From the NCBI GenBank assembly GCA_018335615.1, contig JAGXRS010000283.1, positions 1 to 6,643 of the forward strand: a stretch of DNA of 6,643 nt, written 5' to 3'. Positions 1 to 5,296 of this stretch are shown here, piece by piece. The position numbers and the translations under genes are program-made. This DNA comes from Hydrogenophaga sp. GTDB taxonomy: Bacteria; Pseudomonadota; Gammaproteobacteria; Burkholderiales; Burkholderiaceae_C. The notes under the pieces were generated by a model. That model had not been told where the DNA came from. It saw only the letters and a list, made by a program, of their open reading frames with translations, and did no database searches. The number at the start of each line of letters is the position of its first letter. Positions within the stretch are counted from its first letter, which is position 1.

Positions 1-74
1 GGCACCATGCGGCCGCGGAACATCTCTTCGCGCCCCTGGTGCAGGGCGTGGTGGGGGTTGTGGAAGGTCTTCAT
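1..74 (-). CDS. Histone deacetylase / acetylpolyamine aminohydrolase family protein, N-terminal fragment
   Basis: Only the first 24 codons are in the window; the gene continues past the left edge. The minus-strand ATG at 72-74 opens a peptide beginning MKTFHNPHHALHQGREEMF and ending near GRMV. The pattern MKTF-x-(P/D)-x-HALH-x-G/P is typical of the N-terminus of bacterial class II-like histone deacetylase family proteins and acetylpolyamine aminohydrolases. These are Zn-dependent amidases that remove acetyl groups from polyamines or protein lysines. The catalytic His and Asp residues lie outside the window, so activity cannot be judged. No strong Shine-Dalgarno sequence is visible upstream (75-90). 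The gene is divergent from the riboswitch/ribH unit. The family call is from N-terminal resemblance only. Confidence 0.65.
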   Translation of the reverse strand, partial: MKTFHNPHHALHQGREEMFRGRMV

Positions 75-151
75 GGCGCCAGTTTCGCACGGCCGCGACC
101 ACGGGCCGGGGGCCAGTCACCCGTGCGCGGGCGGGTCCGCACCGGCCTGCC

Positions 152-157
152 TACAAT
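152..157 (+). promoter_or_regulatory. Candidate -10 element (TACAAT) for the riboswitch/ribH transcript
   Basis: TACAAT at 152-157 matches the sigma-70 -10 consensus at five of six positions. It sits about 35 bases before the riboswitch aptamer, so a start near 163-165 would give a transcript carrying the whole aptamer. The region 17 bases upstream (about 129-134) is GC-rich and has no recognisable -35 box, so this is a weak call based mainly on position. Confidence 0.4.
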
Positions 158-164
158 GGCCGCT

Positions 165-184
165 GTCCGGTCAGCCGACCGGAC
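165..184 (+). repeat. Perfect inverted repeat upstream of the FMN aptamer
   Basis: GTCCGGTC (165-172) and GACCGGAC (177-184) are perfect 8-base inverted arms around a 4-base centre. The repeat lies at or just after the expected transcription start and ends about 7 bases before the riboswitch. It could be a 5'-end stabilising hairpin or a DNA operator. The FMN aptamer does not need it. Confidence 0.5.
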
Positions 185-190
185 GCCATG

Positions 191-355
191 CGTTCTCAGG
201 GCGGGGTGGAATTCCCCACCGGCGGTGATGGCGGGCGGCGCTGCAAGGCGCCTGCACCGCACGAGTGCCGCGAGCGCCTGCACGCGGATGCGTGCAGGGT
301 CAGCAGACCCGGTGAGATCCCGGGACCGACGGTCACAGTCCGGATGCAAGAGACC
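191..355 (+). promoter_or_regulatory. FMN riboswitch (RFN element)
   Basis: The conserved blocks of the RFN aptamer appear in the right order. They are TTCTCAGGGCGGGGTG with AATTCCCCACCGGCGGT (about 193-226), GCCGCGAGCGCC (about 267-278), GGTCAGCAGACCCGGTGAGAT (about 298-318), CCGACGGT (about 326-333) and AGTCCGGATGCAAGAGA (about 337-353). A variable stem with perfect 9-base arms (277-285 with 290-298, GGAT loop) separates the second and third blocks. Such elements bind flavin mononucleotide in the nascent or mature mRNA and switch off riboflavin synthesis or uptake genes. It reads directly into ribH, ending about 90 bases before its ATG, which agrees with feedback control of riboflavin synthesis. 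The aptamer looks intact; the only notable deviation from the usual consensus is CACAGTCC rather than AAAGTCC near the 3' side. Confidence 0.95.
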
Positions 356-363
356 GCTGGCCA

Positions 364-397
364 GCCGCTCCCGTCGCCCCGTGCGCACGGGGGCGGC
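364..397 (+). promoter_or_regulatory. GC-rich hairpin in the riboswitch expression platform
   Basis: GCCGC (364-368) can pair with GCGGC (393-397). Inside it, CCCCGT (377-382) pairs with ACGGGG (387-392) around a GCGC loop. This strong stem lies between the aptamer and the ribH start, where a switching or termination hairpin is expected. No U-rich run follows it (the next bases are TGCGCCTGTGCGC), so it does not look like a classical intrinsic terminator. Rho-dependent termination or control of translation initiation is as likely. The pairing is read directly from the sequence; the role is inferred. Confidence 0.5.
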
Positions 398-445
398 TGC
401 GCCTGTGCGCCCTGATTCAGTGAAACCTGTTGTGTGTTGTCCACC

Positions 446-952
446 ATGAATCAGTCCGAGACCTCTTCCGCTTCTTCTTCCGTTCCCGCCACTGTTGCCG
501 GGCGCTTCGCCTTCGTTGAGGCGGCCTGGCACGCCGACATCGTGCACCAGGCCCGCGATGCCTTTTTTGAAGAGATGGCCCGGCACGGCGTCAACGCCGA
601 TCGCATCGACGTGTTCGACGTGCCCGGCGCCTTCGAGATTCCCCTGCACGCGCAGCGCCTGGCCCGCAGCGGCCGCTACGCCGCGGTGGTGGGCAGCGCG
701 CTGGTGGTGGACGGCGGCATCTACCGCCACGACTTCGTGTCCCAGACCGTGGTGCAGGCGCTGATGGACGTGCAGCTGGACACCGGCGTGCCCATGATTT
801 CGGCCGTGCTCACGCCGCACCACTTCCACGAGCACGCCGAGCACCGCAAGTACTTCATGCGCCACTTCGCGGTGAAGGGCACCGAGGCCGCGCAGGCCTG
901 CGTGCAGACGGTGGCCGGCCTGCAGCGGCTGGACGCGCTGCTGGCGGCGTGA
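446..952 (+). CDS. ribH: 6,7-dimethyl-8-ribityllumazine synthase, RibH2 type
   Basis: Condenses 5-amino-6-ribitylamino-uracil with 3,4-dihydroxy-2-butanone 4-phosphate to lumazine, the penultimate step of riboflavin synthesis; cytosolic oligomer. The 168-residue length is normal for the family. Visible family features are the substrate-stacking region FAFVEAAWHADIV (21-33, with W28), DVPGAFEIP (58-66), the GSALVVDGGIYRHDFV block with the presumed catalytic His95, LTPHHFHEH (122-130) and the C-terminal KGTEAA (144-149). The 'IYRHDFV' and 'LTPHHFHEH' forms match the decameric RibH2 type known from Brucella rather than the usual icosahedral RibH. I chose ATG 446 because an in-frame GTG at 434 adds only four residues; neither start has a clear Shine-Dalgarno sequence. 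The gene stands alone behind the FMN riboswitch, with no ribA, ribB, ribD or ribE beside it, so it is probably a second lumazine synthase. Confidence 0.93.
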   Translation: MNQSETSSASSSVPATVAGRFAFVEAAWHADIVHQARDAFFEEMARHGVNADRIDVFDVPGAFEIPLHAQRLARSGRYAAVVGSALVVDGGIYRHDFVSQTVVQALMDVQLDTGVPMISAVLTPHHFHEHAEHRKYFMRHFAVKGTEAAQACVQTVAGLQRLDALLAA

Positions 953-965
953 GCGGCTGAAGGCT

Positions 966-997
966 GACCGGCTCAGCGGCCGAGCGACTGACCGGTC
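966..997. terminator. Bulged hairpin between convergent ribH and crotonase genes
   Basis: GACCGG (966-971) pairs with CCGGTC (992-997) and TCAG (973-976) with CTGA (988-991), leaving C972 as a one-base bulge and an 11-base loop. The stem lies 13 bases after the ribH stop and about 50 bases after the crotonase stop on the other strand, a natural place for a two-way terminator. There is no U-tract on either strand, so terminator function is uncertain. Confidence 0.35.
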
Positions 998-1046
998 GAA
1001 TGGCTGCTGCGGCAAGCCTGCCCCGTACCAGCCTGCCTGGCGCCTG

Positions 1047-1892
1047 TCAGCCGAGTTCTTTGAACGGCTGCAGCGGGCTCAGCGGCGTGAAATCGCCCGC
1101 CCGCTTCTCCTTCATGGCCGTGATGGATTCGCGCACATGCGCGTTGCTCCAGATGGCGCCCTGCAGCCAGCCCATCTGGCGCAGGCTGTCTTCCACCGAG
1201 TGGTCGCGCGCGTAGGTGACGGCCTGCTTGGTGCCCCAGATGGCAATCGGCGGCTTGCTGGCGATCTCTTTGGCGCACTGCAAGGCCGCGGCCACCGTGG
1301 CCTCGGCGGTGTCGAACACCTCGTTCACCAGCCCGTAGGCCAGTGCCTTCTGCGCACCGAGGCGCCGCCCGGTGTAAGCCAGTTCTTTCACCACGGCGAA
1401 TGGAATGAGCTTGGGCAGGCGCTGCAGCGTGCCCACGTCGGCCACCATGCCGATGTTGATTTCCTGGATGCAGAAGAACGCGTCGGCTGACGCGTAGCGG
1501 ATGCAGGCCGCCGTGACCATGTCCACCGCGCCGCCGATGCAGCCGCCCTGGATGGCGCAGATCACCGGGATGCGCAGGTTCTCGATCTTGGTGAAGGTGG
1601 CCTGCATGTCGGTCAGCAGGTCGAAGATGGCGGCCCGGCCTTCGGGGCTCTGGTCGTCCATGCTGATCGCGCCGCTGAAGGTTTCCAGCGCCATGCCGGC
1701 GCTGAAGTGCTTGCCGGTGCTGCTGATCACCAGCGCGCGTGCCGAGCCCTCGCGGTGCAGCTGCGTCAGCACCTCGTCCAGCTCGCGCCAGAAGGTGGGG
1801 TGCATGGTGTTCATGGCCTCGGGCCGGTTGAGCACCAGGTGGGCCACATGGTCGGTGGTGGAGAGTGTGAAGCAGGTGGGAGGGGGGTGCAT
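1047..1892 (-). CDS. Crotonase-family enoyl-CoA isomerase, dienoyl-CoA isomerase (ECH1)-like
   Basis: A 281-residue enoyl-CoA hydratase/isomerase superfamily protein. The core runs from about residue 12 to 260: VAHLVLNRPEAMNT near 16-29, the first oxyanion-hole segment KHFSAGMAL (61-69), the second QGGCIGGAVD (115-124), then QEINIGMVADVGTLQRLP (143-160). It fits the delta3,5-delta2,4-dienoyl-CoA isomerase branch, which moves double bonds during beta-oxidation of unsaturated fatty acids. Asp124, Glu144 and Asp152 have the spacing of the three catalytic acids of mammalian ECH1 (Asp176, Glu196, Asp204), and the tail segment RDHSVEDSLRQM is also ECH1-like. Deviations are 'GMAL' where GIDL is usual (Ala68) and 'AACIR' in place of ACDIR. 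Substrate chain length cannot be read, and such genes are often labelled simply enoyl-CoA hydratase. The ATG at 1890-1892 fits the conserved N-terminus. It is transcribed alone, convergent with ribH. Confidence 0.85.
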   Translation of the reverse strand: MHPPPTCFTLSTTDHVAHLVLNRPEAMNTMHPTFWRELDEVLTQLHREGSARALVISSTGKHFSAGMALETFSGAISMDDQSPEGRAAIFDLLTDMQATFTKIENLRIPVICAIQGGCIGGAVDMVTAACIRYASADAFFCIQEINIGMVADVGTLQRLPKLIPFAVVKELAYTGRRLGAQKALAYGLVNEVFDTAEATVAAALQCAKEIASKPPIAIWGTKQAVTYARDHSVEDSLRQMGWLQGAIWSNAHVRESITAMKEKRAGDFTPLSPLQPFKELG

Positions 1893-2052
1893 AGGGTCTC
1901 GCTGGTCGGATGCGGGCGTTGGCAGGAGCGTCCCACATTGTGTGCAGGGGCTTCACCGCGCCTGTGTCTCGCCAGCGTCAAAGATGCCGGCTGGGCAGGT
2001 ACGCCGGGACGCTGCCGGCCGATGCATATGCCAAAGCTATAGGGTGAACAGT

Positions 2053-2079
2053 TCAAGTTGACGCTGTTTATGTCGAAGC
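2053..2079 (+). promoter_or_regulatory. Candidate sigma-28 (FliA) promoter of the chemoreceptor gene
   Basis: TCAAGTT (2053-2059) is followed after 12 bases by GTCGAAGC (2072-2079). The sigma-28 consensus is TAAAGTTT-N11-GCCGATAA, and TCAAG-type -35 elements are known in pseudomonads. Spacing is exact, and the changes in the -10 box (GTCGAA for GCCGAT) are modest. It lies in the AT-rich part of the intergenic region and points at a methyl-accepting chemotaxis gene, a standard FliA target class. The predicted leader before the GTG start is about 110 bases. Confidence 0.6.
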
Positions 2080-2096
2080 GTTGGGTACACCCCCGC

Positions 2097-2159
2097 GGCA
2101 CCACGCTCCCGCCCGAGCGAAGCGGTGAAGGGAGCGCCCCGGTGGGTGCCCGTGGTGCC
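2097..2159 (+). promoter_or_regulatory. Nested inverted repeat in the chemoreceptor mRNA leader
   Basis: GGCACCACG (2097-2105) and CGTGGTGCC (2151-2159) are perfect 9-base inverted arms. Between them CGCTCCC (2104-2110) and GGGAGCG (2130-2136) form a second 7-base stem; the two stems share bases 2104-2105, so they stack only partly or are alternatives. The structure would lie just after the predicted FliA start and about 38 bases before the start codon. It may affect mRNA stability or translation, or block read-through; the function is unknown. Confidence 0.5.
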
Positions 2160-2197
2160 TGCCATCTTGCCTCCCTCCTTAACCGAAGCTCACACCC

Positions 2198-3769
2198 GTG
2201 TTCAATTCAATGACAGTGGCCCGCCGCCTTTACCTCGGCTTTGGCCTGATCCTCGCGATTCTGGTGGCGGTGGCGGCGGTCGCCATCACCAAGGTGCACA
2301 CGATCAACACCGCCCTGAAGGCGAACAGCAACGAACACGCCGCCATCCAGCGCTACGCCATCAATTTCCGGGGCTCGGCGCACGACCGCGCCATCGCCGT
2401 GCGCGACGTGGTGCTTGGCGCCTCCGCTGCGGACCGCGCCGCCGAGGTGGCGGCCATTGCCCGGCTCGCTGCGTTTTATGCCGAGGCCGCAGGCCCGCTG
2501 GAAAAGCTGGTGCAGACCTCGGCCGATGCCACGGAACTGCGTGCCCTCTACGGCGCGATCAAGACCATCGAAGCCAGGGCTGTGGCCACCACGCAGGCGG
2601 TGATCAACCAGGTGGAGGCGGGGGACACCAGCGGTGCGCAAGCGCGGCTGTGGAGCGAGGCCAAGCCGCAATATGTGAGCTGGCTGGCCGCGGTGAACCG
2701 GCTGATCGATTTCGAGGAAGCGCGCCTGCAGGAGCAGAACCAGGTGGCCATGGACGAGGCGGACGCATTCCTCACCTTGATGGTTGCCTCGCTGGTGACG
2801 GCACTGCTGTGCGGCCTGGCGCTGGCCTGGTCCATTTCGCGCAGCGTGTTGCGCCAGCTGGGGGCCGAGCCGGTCGAGCTGGGGCAGGTGGCTCAGCGTG
2901 TGTCGCAGGGCGACCTGAGCCCGGTGCAGGGTGTTGCAGCCGCGCCGGCGGACAGCGTGCTGGCCTCGCTCGGCGCCATGCAGGCCAGCCTGGCCCATGT
3001 GGTGGGACAGGTTCGCAACGTGTCCGACTCCATTGCCACCGGCTCCGCCGAAATCGCCACAGGCAACGCCGACCTGTCCACCCGGACCGAGCTGCAAGCC
3101 GCCAGCCTGCAGCAGGCCGCGGCGTCCATGGCTCAAATGAACACCACGGTGCAGGCCAATGCCGGCACGGCGCGCCAGGCGGCCCAGCTCGCGGGATCTG
3201 CCACGGGCGCTGCGGCCCGCGGCGGCGAGGTGGTGGGTCAGGTGGTGGCGACGATGGACGCCATTTCGGCCAGCTCGCGCAAGATCAGCGACATCATTGG
3301 CGTGATCGACGGCATCGCCTTCCAGACCAACATCCTGGCGCTGAACGCGGCAGTGGAAGCCGCCCGCGCTGGCGAGCAGGGCCGGGGCTTTGCGGTGGTG
3401 GCGTCGGAGGTGCGCAATCTGGCGCAGCGCAGCGCCGAGGCGGCCAAGGAGATCAAGGGCCTGATCGGCGCCAGCGTGGACAAGGTCGAGGCCGGTAGCC
3501 GGCTGGTGAGCGAGGCCGGTATTGCCATGGAAGACATCGTCAGCCAGGTGCGTCGGGTGTCCGATCTCATCAGCGAGATCAGCGCGTCCACCCTGGAGCA
3601 GACCACCGGCATTGGCCAGGTGAGCGGCTCGGTGTCGCAGCTGGACCAGAGCACGCAGCAGAACGCGGCCCTGGTGGAACAGAGCGCCGCCGCCGCGGCC
3701 AGCCTGGAGCAGCAGGCCAGCCGCCTGATCGACGTGGTGAAGACCTTTCGTCTGGGCCAGGGCCACTGA
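2198..3769 (+). CDS. Methyl-accepting chemotaxis protein (transmembrane chemoreceptor, four-helix-bundle sensor)
   Basis: A 523-residue inner-membrane chemoreceptor that senses a ligand in the periplasm and controls CheA through CheW. Domains in order: TM1 at about 11-31; a periplasmic helical domain 34-190 of the 4HB_MCP type, with NFRGSAHDRAIAVRDVVL at 56-73; TM2 at about 191-213; HAMP at about 214-266; and a cytoplasmic coiled-coil signalling domain to the end. The hairpin tip is near 390-398 (AGEQGRGFA), preceded by the highly conserved DGIAFQTNILALNAAVEAAR. A likely adaptation site, ASLQQAAAS (302-310), is encoded with a Gln pair, implying deamidation before methylation. No C-terminal CheR-tethering pentapeptide is present (it ends VKTFRLGQGH). 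GTG 2198 gives the usual MFNSMTVARRL start; ATG 2210 is possible, and neither has a good Shine-Dalgarno sequence. The ligand cannot be inferred. Its likely regulation is by the FliA-type promoter upstream. Confidence 0.93.
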   Translation: MFNSMTVARRLYLGFGLILAILVAVAAVAITKVHTINTALKANSNEHAAIQRYAINFRGSAHDRAIAVRDVVLGASAADRAAEVAAIARLAAFYAEAAGPLEKLVQTSADATELRALYGAIKTIEARAVATTQAVINQVEAGDTSGAQARLWSEAKPQYVSWLAAVNRLIDFEEARLQEQNQVAMDEADAFLTLMVASLVTALLCGLALAWSISRSVLRQLGAEPVELGQVAQRVSQGDLSPVQGVAAAPADSVLASLGAMQASLAHVVGQVRNVSDSIATGSAEIATGNADLSTRTELQAASLQQAAASMAQMNTTVQANAGTARQAAQLAGSATGAAARGGEVVGQVVATMDAISASSRKISDIIGVIDGIAFQTNILALNAAVEAARAGEQGRGFAVVASEVRNLAQRSAEAAKEIKGLIGASVDKVEAGSRLVSEAGIAMEDIVSQVRRVSDLISEISASTLEQTTGIGQVSGSVSQLDQSTQQNAALVEQSAAAAASLEQQASRLIDVVKTFRLGQGH

Positions 3770-3799
3770 GCAAACGTCGCTCAAGCTGTTGCGCCAGCG

Positions 3800-5077
3800 T
3801 CAGAACAGGGGCTGTGTGGTGGGCTCGGGCCGGGCGGGTGTTCGCGTCTTGCGCGGTGGCATGTCAGCCGTTGTTGCTGTGGCCGGGTCGGCCGCGGCTG
3901 GGACGTGCTGCAGTTTTCCCACCCGCACGCCCAGCAGGCGGATGCGCCGGCTCAGGTCCACCCGCTTGAGGCACAGGCCGGCGTGGCGCCGGATGGTGGC
4001 CGCATCGGCCGTGAACTGATCGATGGTGGTGTCGCGCGTGACGCCCTGGAAGTTGTCAAAGCGCAGCTTGATGCCGATGGTCTTGCCCGCATAGCCCTTG
4101 CGCTGCAGGTCGGCCGCCACCTGCTCGCACAGTCGGGTGAAGATGGCGCCCAGTTCGGTGCGGTCGCGCACGGCGTGCAGGTCGCGCTCGAACGTGGTTT
4201 CGCGGCTCATGCTCACCGGTTCGCTCTCGGTCACCACCGGGCGGTCGTCGCGGCCCCAGCTGGCATCAAACAGCCAGGCGCCGAAGCTGCGGCCCAGGTG
4301 CTGCATGAGCCATTCGCGCTCGCGCTGCGCGGCCTCGCCAATGGTGTGGATGCCGTGGTGCTGCAGCTTGGCATCGGCCTTCGGCCCTACGCCGTTGATC
4401 TTGCGGCAGGGCAGCGGCCAGATGAGCGTCTGCAGGTCGTCGGGCCAGACGATGCTGATGCCGTTGGGCTTGTTGAATTCGCTGGCCATCTTGGCGATGA
4501 GCTTGTTCGGCGCCACGCCAATGGAGCAGGTCAGGCCCGTGGCCTGGAAGATGCTTTTCTGGATCAGCCGCGCCAGCACGCGGCCGCCTTCGCGCTGGCC
4601 GCCGGGCACGTCGGTGAAGTCGATGAACACCTCGTCCACGCCGCGGTCTTCCATCACCGGTGCGATCTCCCGGATGATGCTCTTGAACAGACGCGAGACG
4701 CGGCGCACCTCGTCGAAGTCCACCGGCAGCAGGATCGCCTGCGGGCAGAGCTTGGCCGCCTTCATGAGGCCCATGGCCGAACCGACGCCGAACTGGCGCG
4801 CTGCGTAAGTGGCGGTGGTGGCCACGCCGCGCCCGGTGTAGCCGGCCAGGCGGGGAAAGAAATCCACCGGCACGCGCGAGAAATCATCGGCCGTCCACTC
4901 TCGGTCGGGGTAGGCGGCGCGCACGCGCGCCAGTTCGTCGTCGTCCTGGCGTCGCCCGCCGCCGATCACCACCGGCAGGTCCTTGAGCTGCGGGTAGCGC
5001 AGCAGCTCCACCGACGCAAAAAACGCGTCCATGTCGAGGTGCGCGATGCGGCGGGGAAGGGTTGGCGGAATGCTCAC
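3800..5077 (-). CDS. dinB: DNA polymerase IV (Y-family translesion polymerase)
   Basis: A 425-residue error-prone polymerase that inserts nucleotides opposite damaged bases or rescues stalled forks. The palm begins with IAHLDMDAFFASVE (11-24), where Asp15 is a metal ligand and Phe20 matches the steric gate. The second metal site is RGVDEVFIDF (145-154) with Asp148 and Glu149. CSIGVAPNKLIAKMAS (184-199), the thumb helix-hairpin-helix INGVGPKADAKL (227-238) and a little-finger domain (about 288-390) follow. Residues 42-80 form an insertion of roughly 38 residues between the IGG and RGVATT strands compared with E. coli Pol IV. I believe related betaproteobacterial DinB proteins share it. The last 35 residues are a low-complexity Ala/Thr/Pro tail ending TTQPLF, a possible degenerate sliding-clamp motif. 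The start is taken as GTG 5077, just before PPTLPRRIAHLDMD; the open frame continues upstream, but that part is antisense to the next gene. I saw no SOS box upstream. Confidence 0.93.
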   Translation of the reverse strand: MSIPPTLPRRIAHLDMDAFFASVELLRYPQLKDLPVVIGGGRRQDDDELARVRAAYPDREWTADDFSRVPVDFFPRLAGYTGRGVATTATYAARQFGVGSAMGLMKAAKLCPQAILLPVDFDEVRRVSRLFKSIIREIAPVMEDRGVDEVFIDFTDVPGGQREGGRVLARLIQKSIFQATGLTCSIGVAPNKLIAKMASEFNKPNGISIVWPDDLQTLIWPLPCRKINGVGPKADAKLQHHGIHTIGEAAQREREWLMQHLGRSFGAWLFDASWGRDDRPVVTESEPVSMSRETTFERDLHAVRDRTELGAIFTRLCEQVAADLQRKGYAGKTIGIKLRFDNFQGVTRDTTIDQFTADAATIRRHAGLCLKRVDLSRRIRLLGVRVGKLQHVPAAADPATATTADMPPRKTRTPARPEPTTQPLF

Positions 5078-5140
5078 AGCCTGAGCATAGCGGCCCGCTG
5101 GATGGGCTGCGGCGGGCACGCGCCCAGCGTGTACGAATCG

Positions 5141-5172
5141 TTGCAAGTCGCCACGGCGACGGTCCATAGCAT
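5141..5172 (+). promoter_or_regulatory. Candidate promoter with dyad for the metallopeptidase gene
   Basis: TTGCAA (5141-5146) could act as a -35 box, with CATAGC (5165-5170, spacer 18) or TAGCAT (5167-5172, spacer 20) as the -10. The spacer contains a perfect dyad GTCGCC-AC-GGCGAC (5147-5160) that could be an operator. The match is weak, and the role is inferred from its place between the divergent dinB and metallopeptidase genes. Confidence 0.3.
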
Positions 5173-5284
5173 GTGATGAAACGCGCCAGCAGCCGGCGCG
5201 GCAGGGGGCACATGGGTGGCGAACGGGTGGAGAAAAACCCGCGCTTGGTGCCTGCTTTCTCGGCGGCTGCGCAGGTTCGTGGAC

Positions 5285-5293
5285 AGGGAGAGG
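5285..5293 (+). promoter_or_regulatory. Shine-Dalgarno sequence that sets the metallopeptidase start
   Basis: AGGGAGAGG lies just before ATG 5297, with the GGAG core six bases away. It is the strongest ribosome binding site in the window and favours this ATG over the in-frame GTG at 5216. Confidence 0.75.
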
Positions 5294-5296
5294 CAC

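Larger units (their letters stand above)
1893..2197. other. Divergent intergenic region between crotonase and chemoreceptor genes
   Basis: 305 bases without a convincing coding region. The stretch at about 2020-2090 is clearly more AT-rich than its surroundings and holds the candidate sigma-28 promoter described separately, plus an 11-base dyad TGAAC-A-GTTCA (2045-2055) that overlaps its -35 element. A GCATATGC palindrome lies at 2024-2031. Downstream (2097-2159) is a nested hairpin. I found no credible -35/-10 pair for the minus-strand crotonase gene. Confidence 0.6.

Noticed and set aside
71..1015. A 314-codon open frame on the minus strand across the riboswitch and ribH
   Set aside because: It is antisense to a clear riboswitch and a clear ribH, and its translation is His/Arg/Gly-rich without family motifs. 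It is a by-product of GC-rich codon use.
973..1956. A 327-codon minus-strand frame overlapping the crotonase gene in a different frame
   Set aside because: The translation is rich in Arg, His and Gly with no homology signals; the 281-codon frame carries all crotonase motifs.
2024..2031. GCATATGC palindrome as an operator
   Set aside because: An 8-base palindrome is common by chance, and no second copy or wider symmetry is visible.
2058..2086. TTGACG (2058-2063) as a sigma-70 -35 box for the chemoreceptor gene
   Set aside because: At 16-18 bases downstream there is no -10-like hexamer (TTGGGT region); the overlapping sigma-28 reading fits much better.
2125..3498. A 457-codon plus-strand frame overlapping the chemoreceptor gene
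   Set aside because: It is a +1-type shadow with Gly/Arg-rich low-complexity translation and is out of frame with the conserved chemoreceptor domains.
3767..3783. TGAGC/GCTCA stem in the 30-base gap between the chemoreceptor and dinB stops
   Set aside because: Only five base pairs with a seven-base loop and no U-tract; too weak to call a terminator.
2207..3784. A 525-codon open frame antisense to the whole chemoreceptor gene
   Set aside because: Its composition (very rich in His, Gly, Arg and Leu) is that of a reverse-frame shadow. The opposite strand encodes an unmistakable chemoreceptor.
3905..5176. A 423-codon plus-strand open frame antisense to dinB
   Set aside because: It has no recognisable motif, and the opposite strand encodes a complete Y-family polymerase.
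5216..5296. GTG 5216 as the start of the metallopeptidase
   Set aside because: It would place 27 extra residues before the signal peptide and lacks a ribosome binding site as good as the one before ATG 5297.
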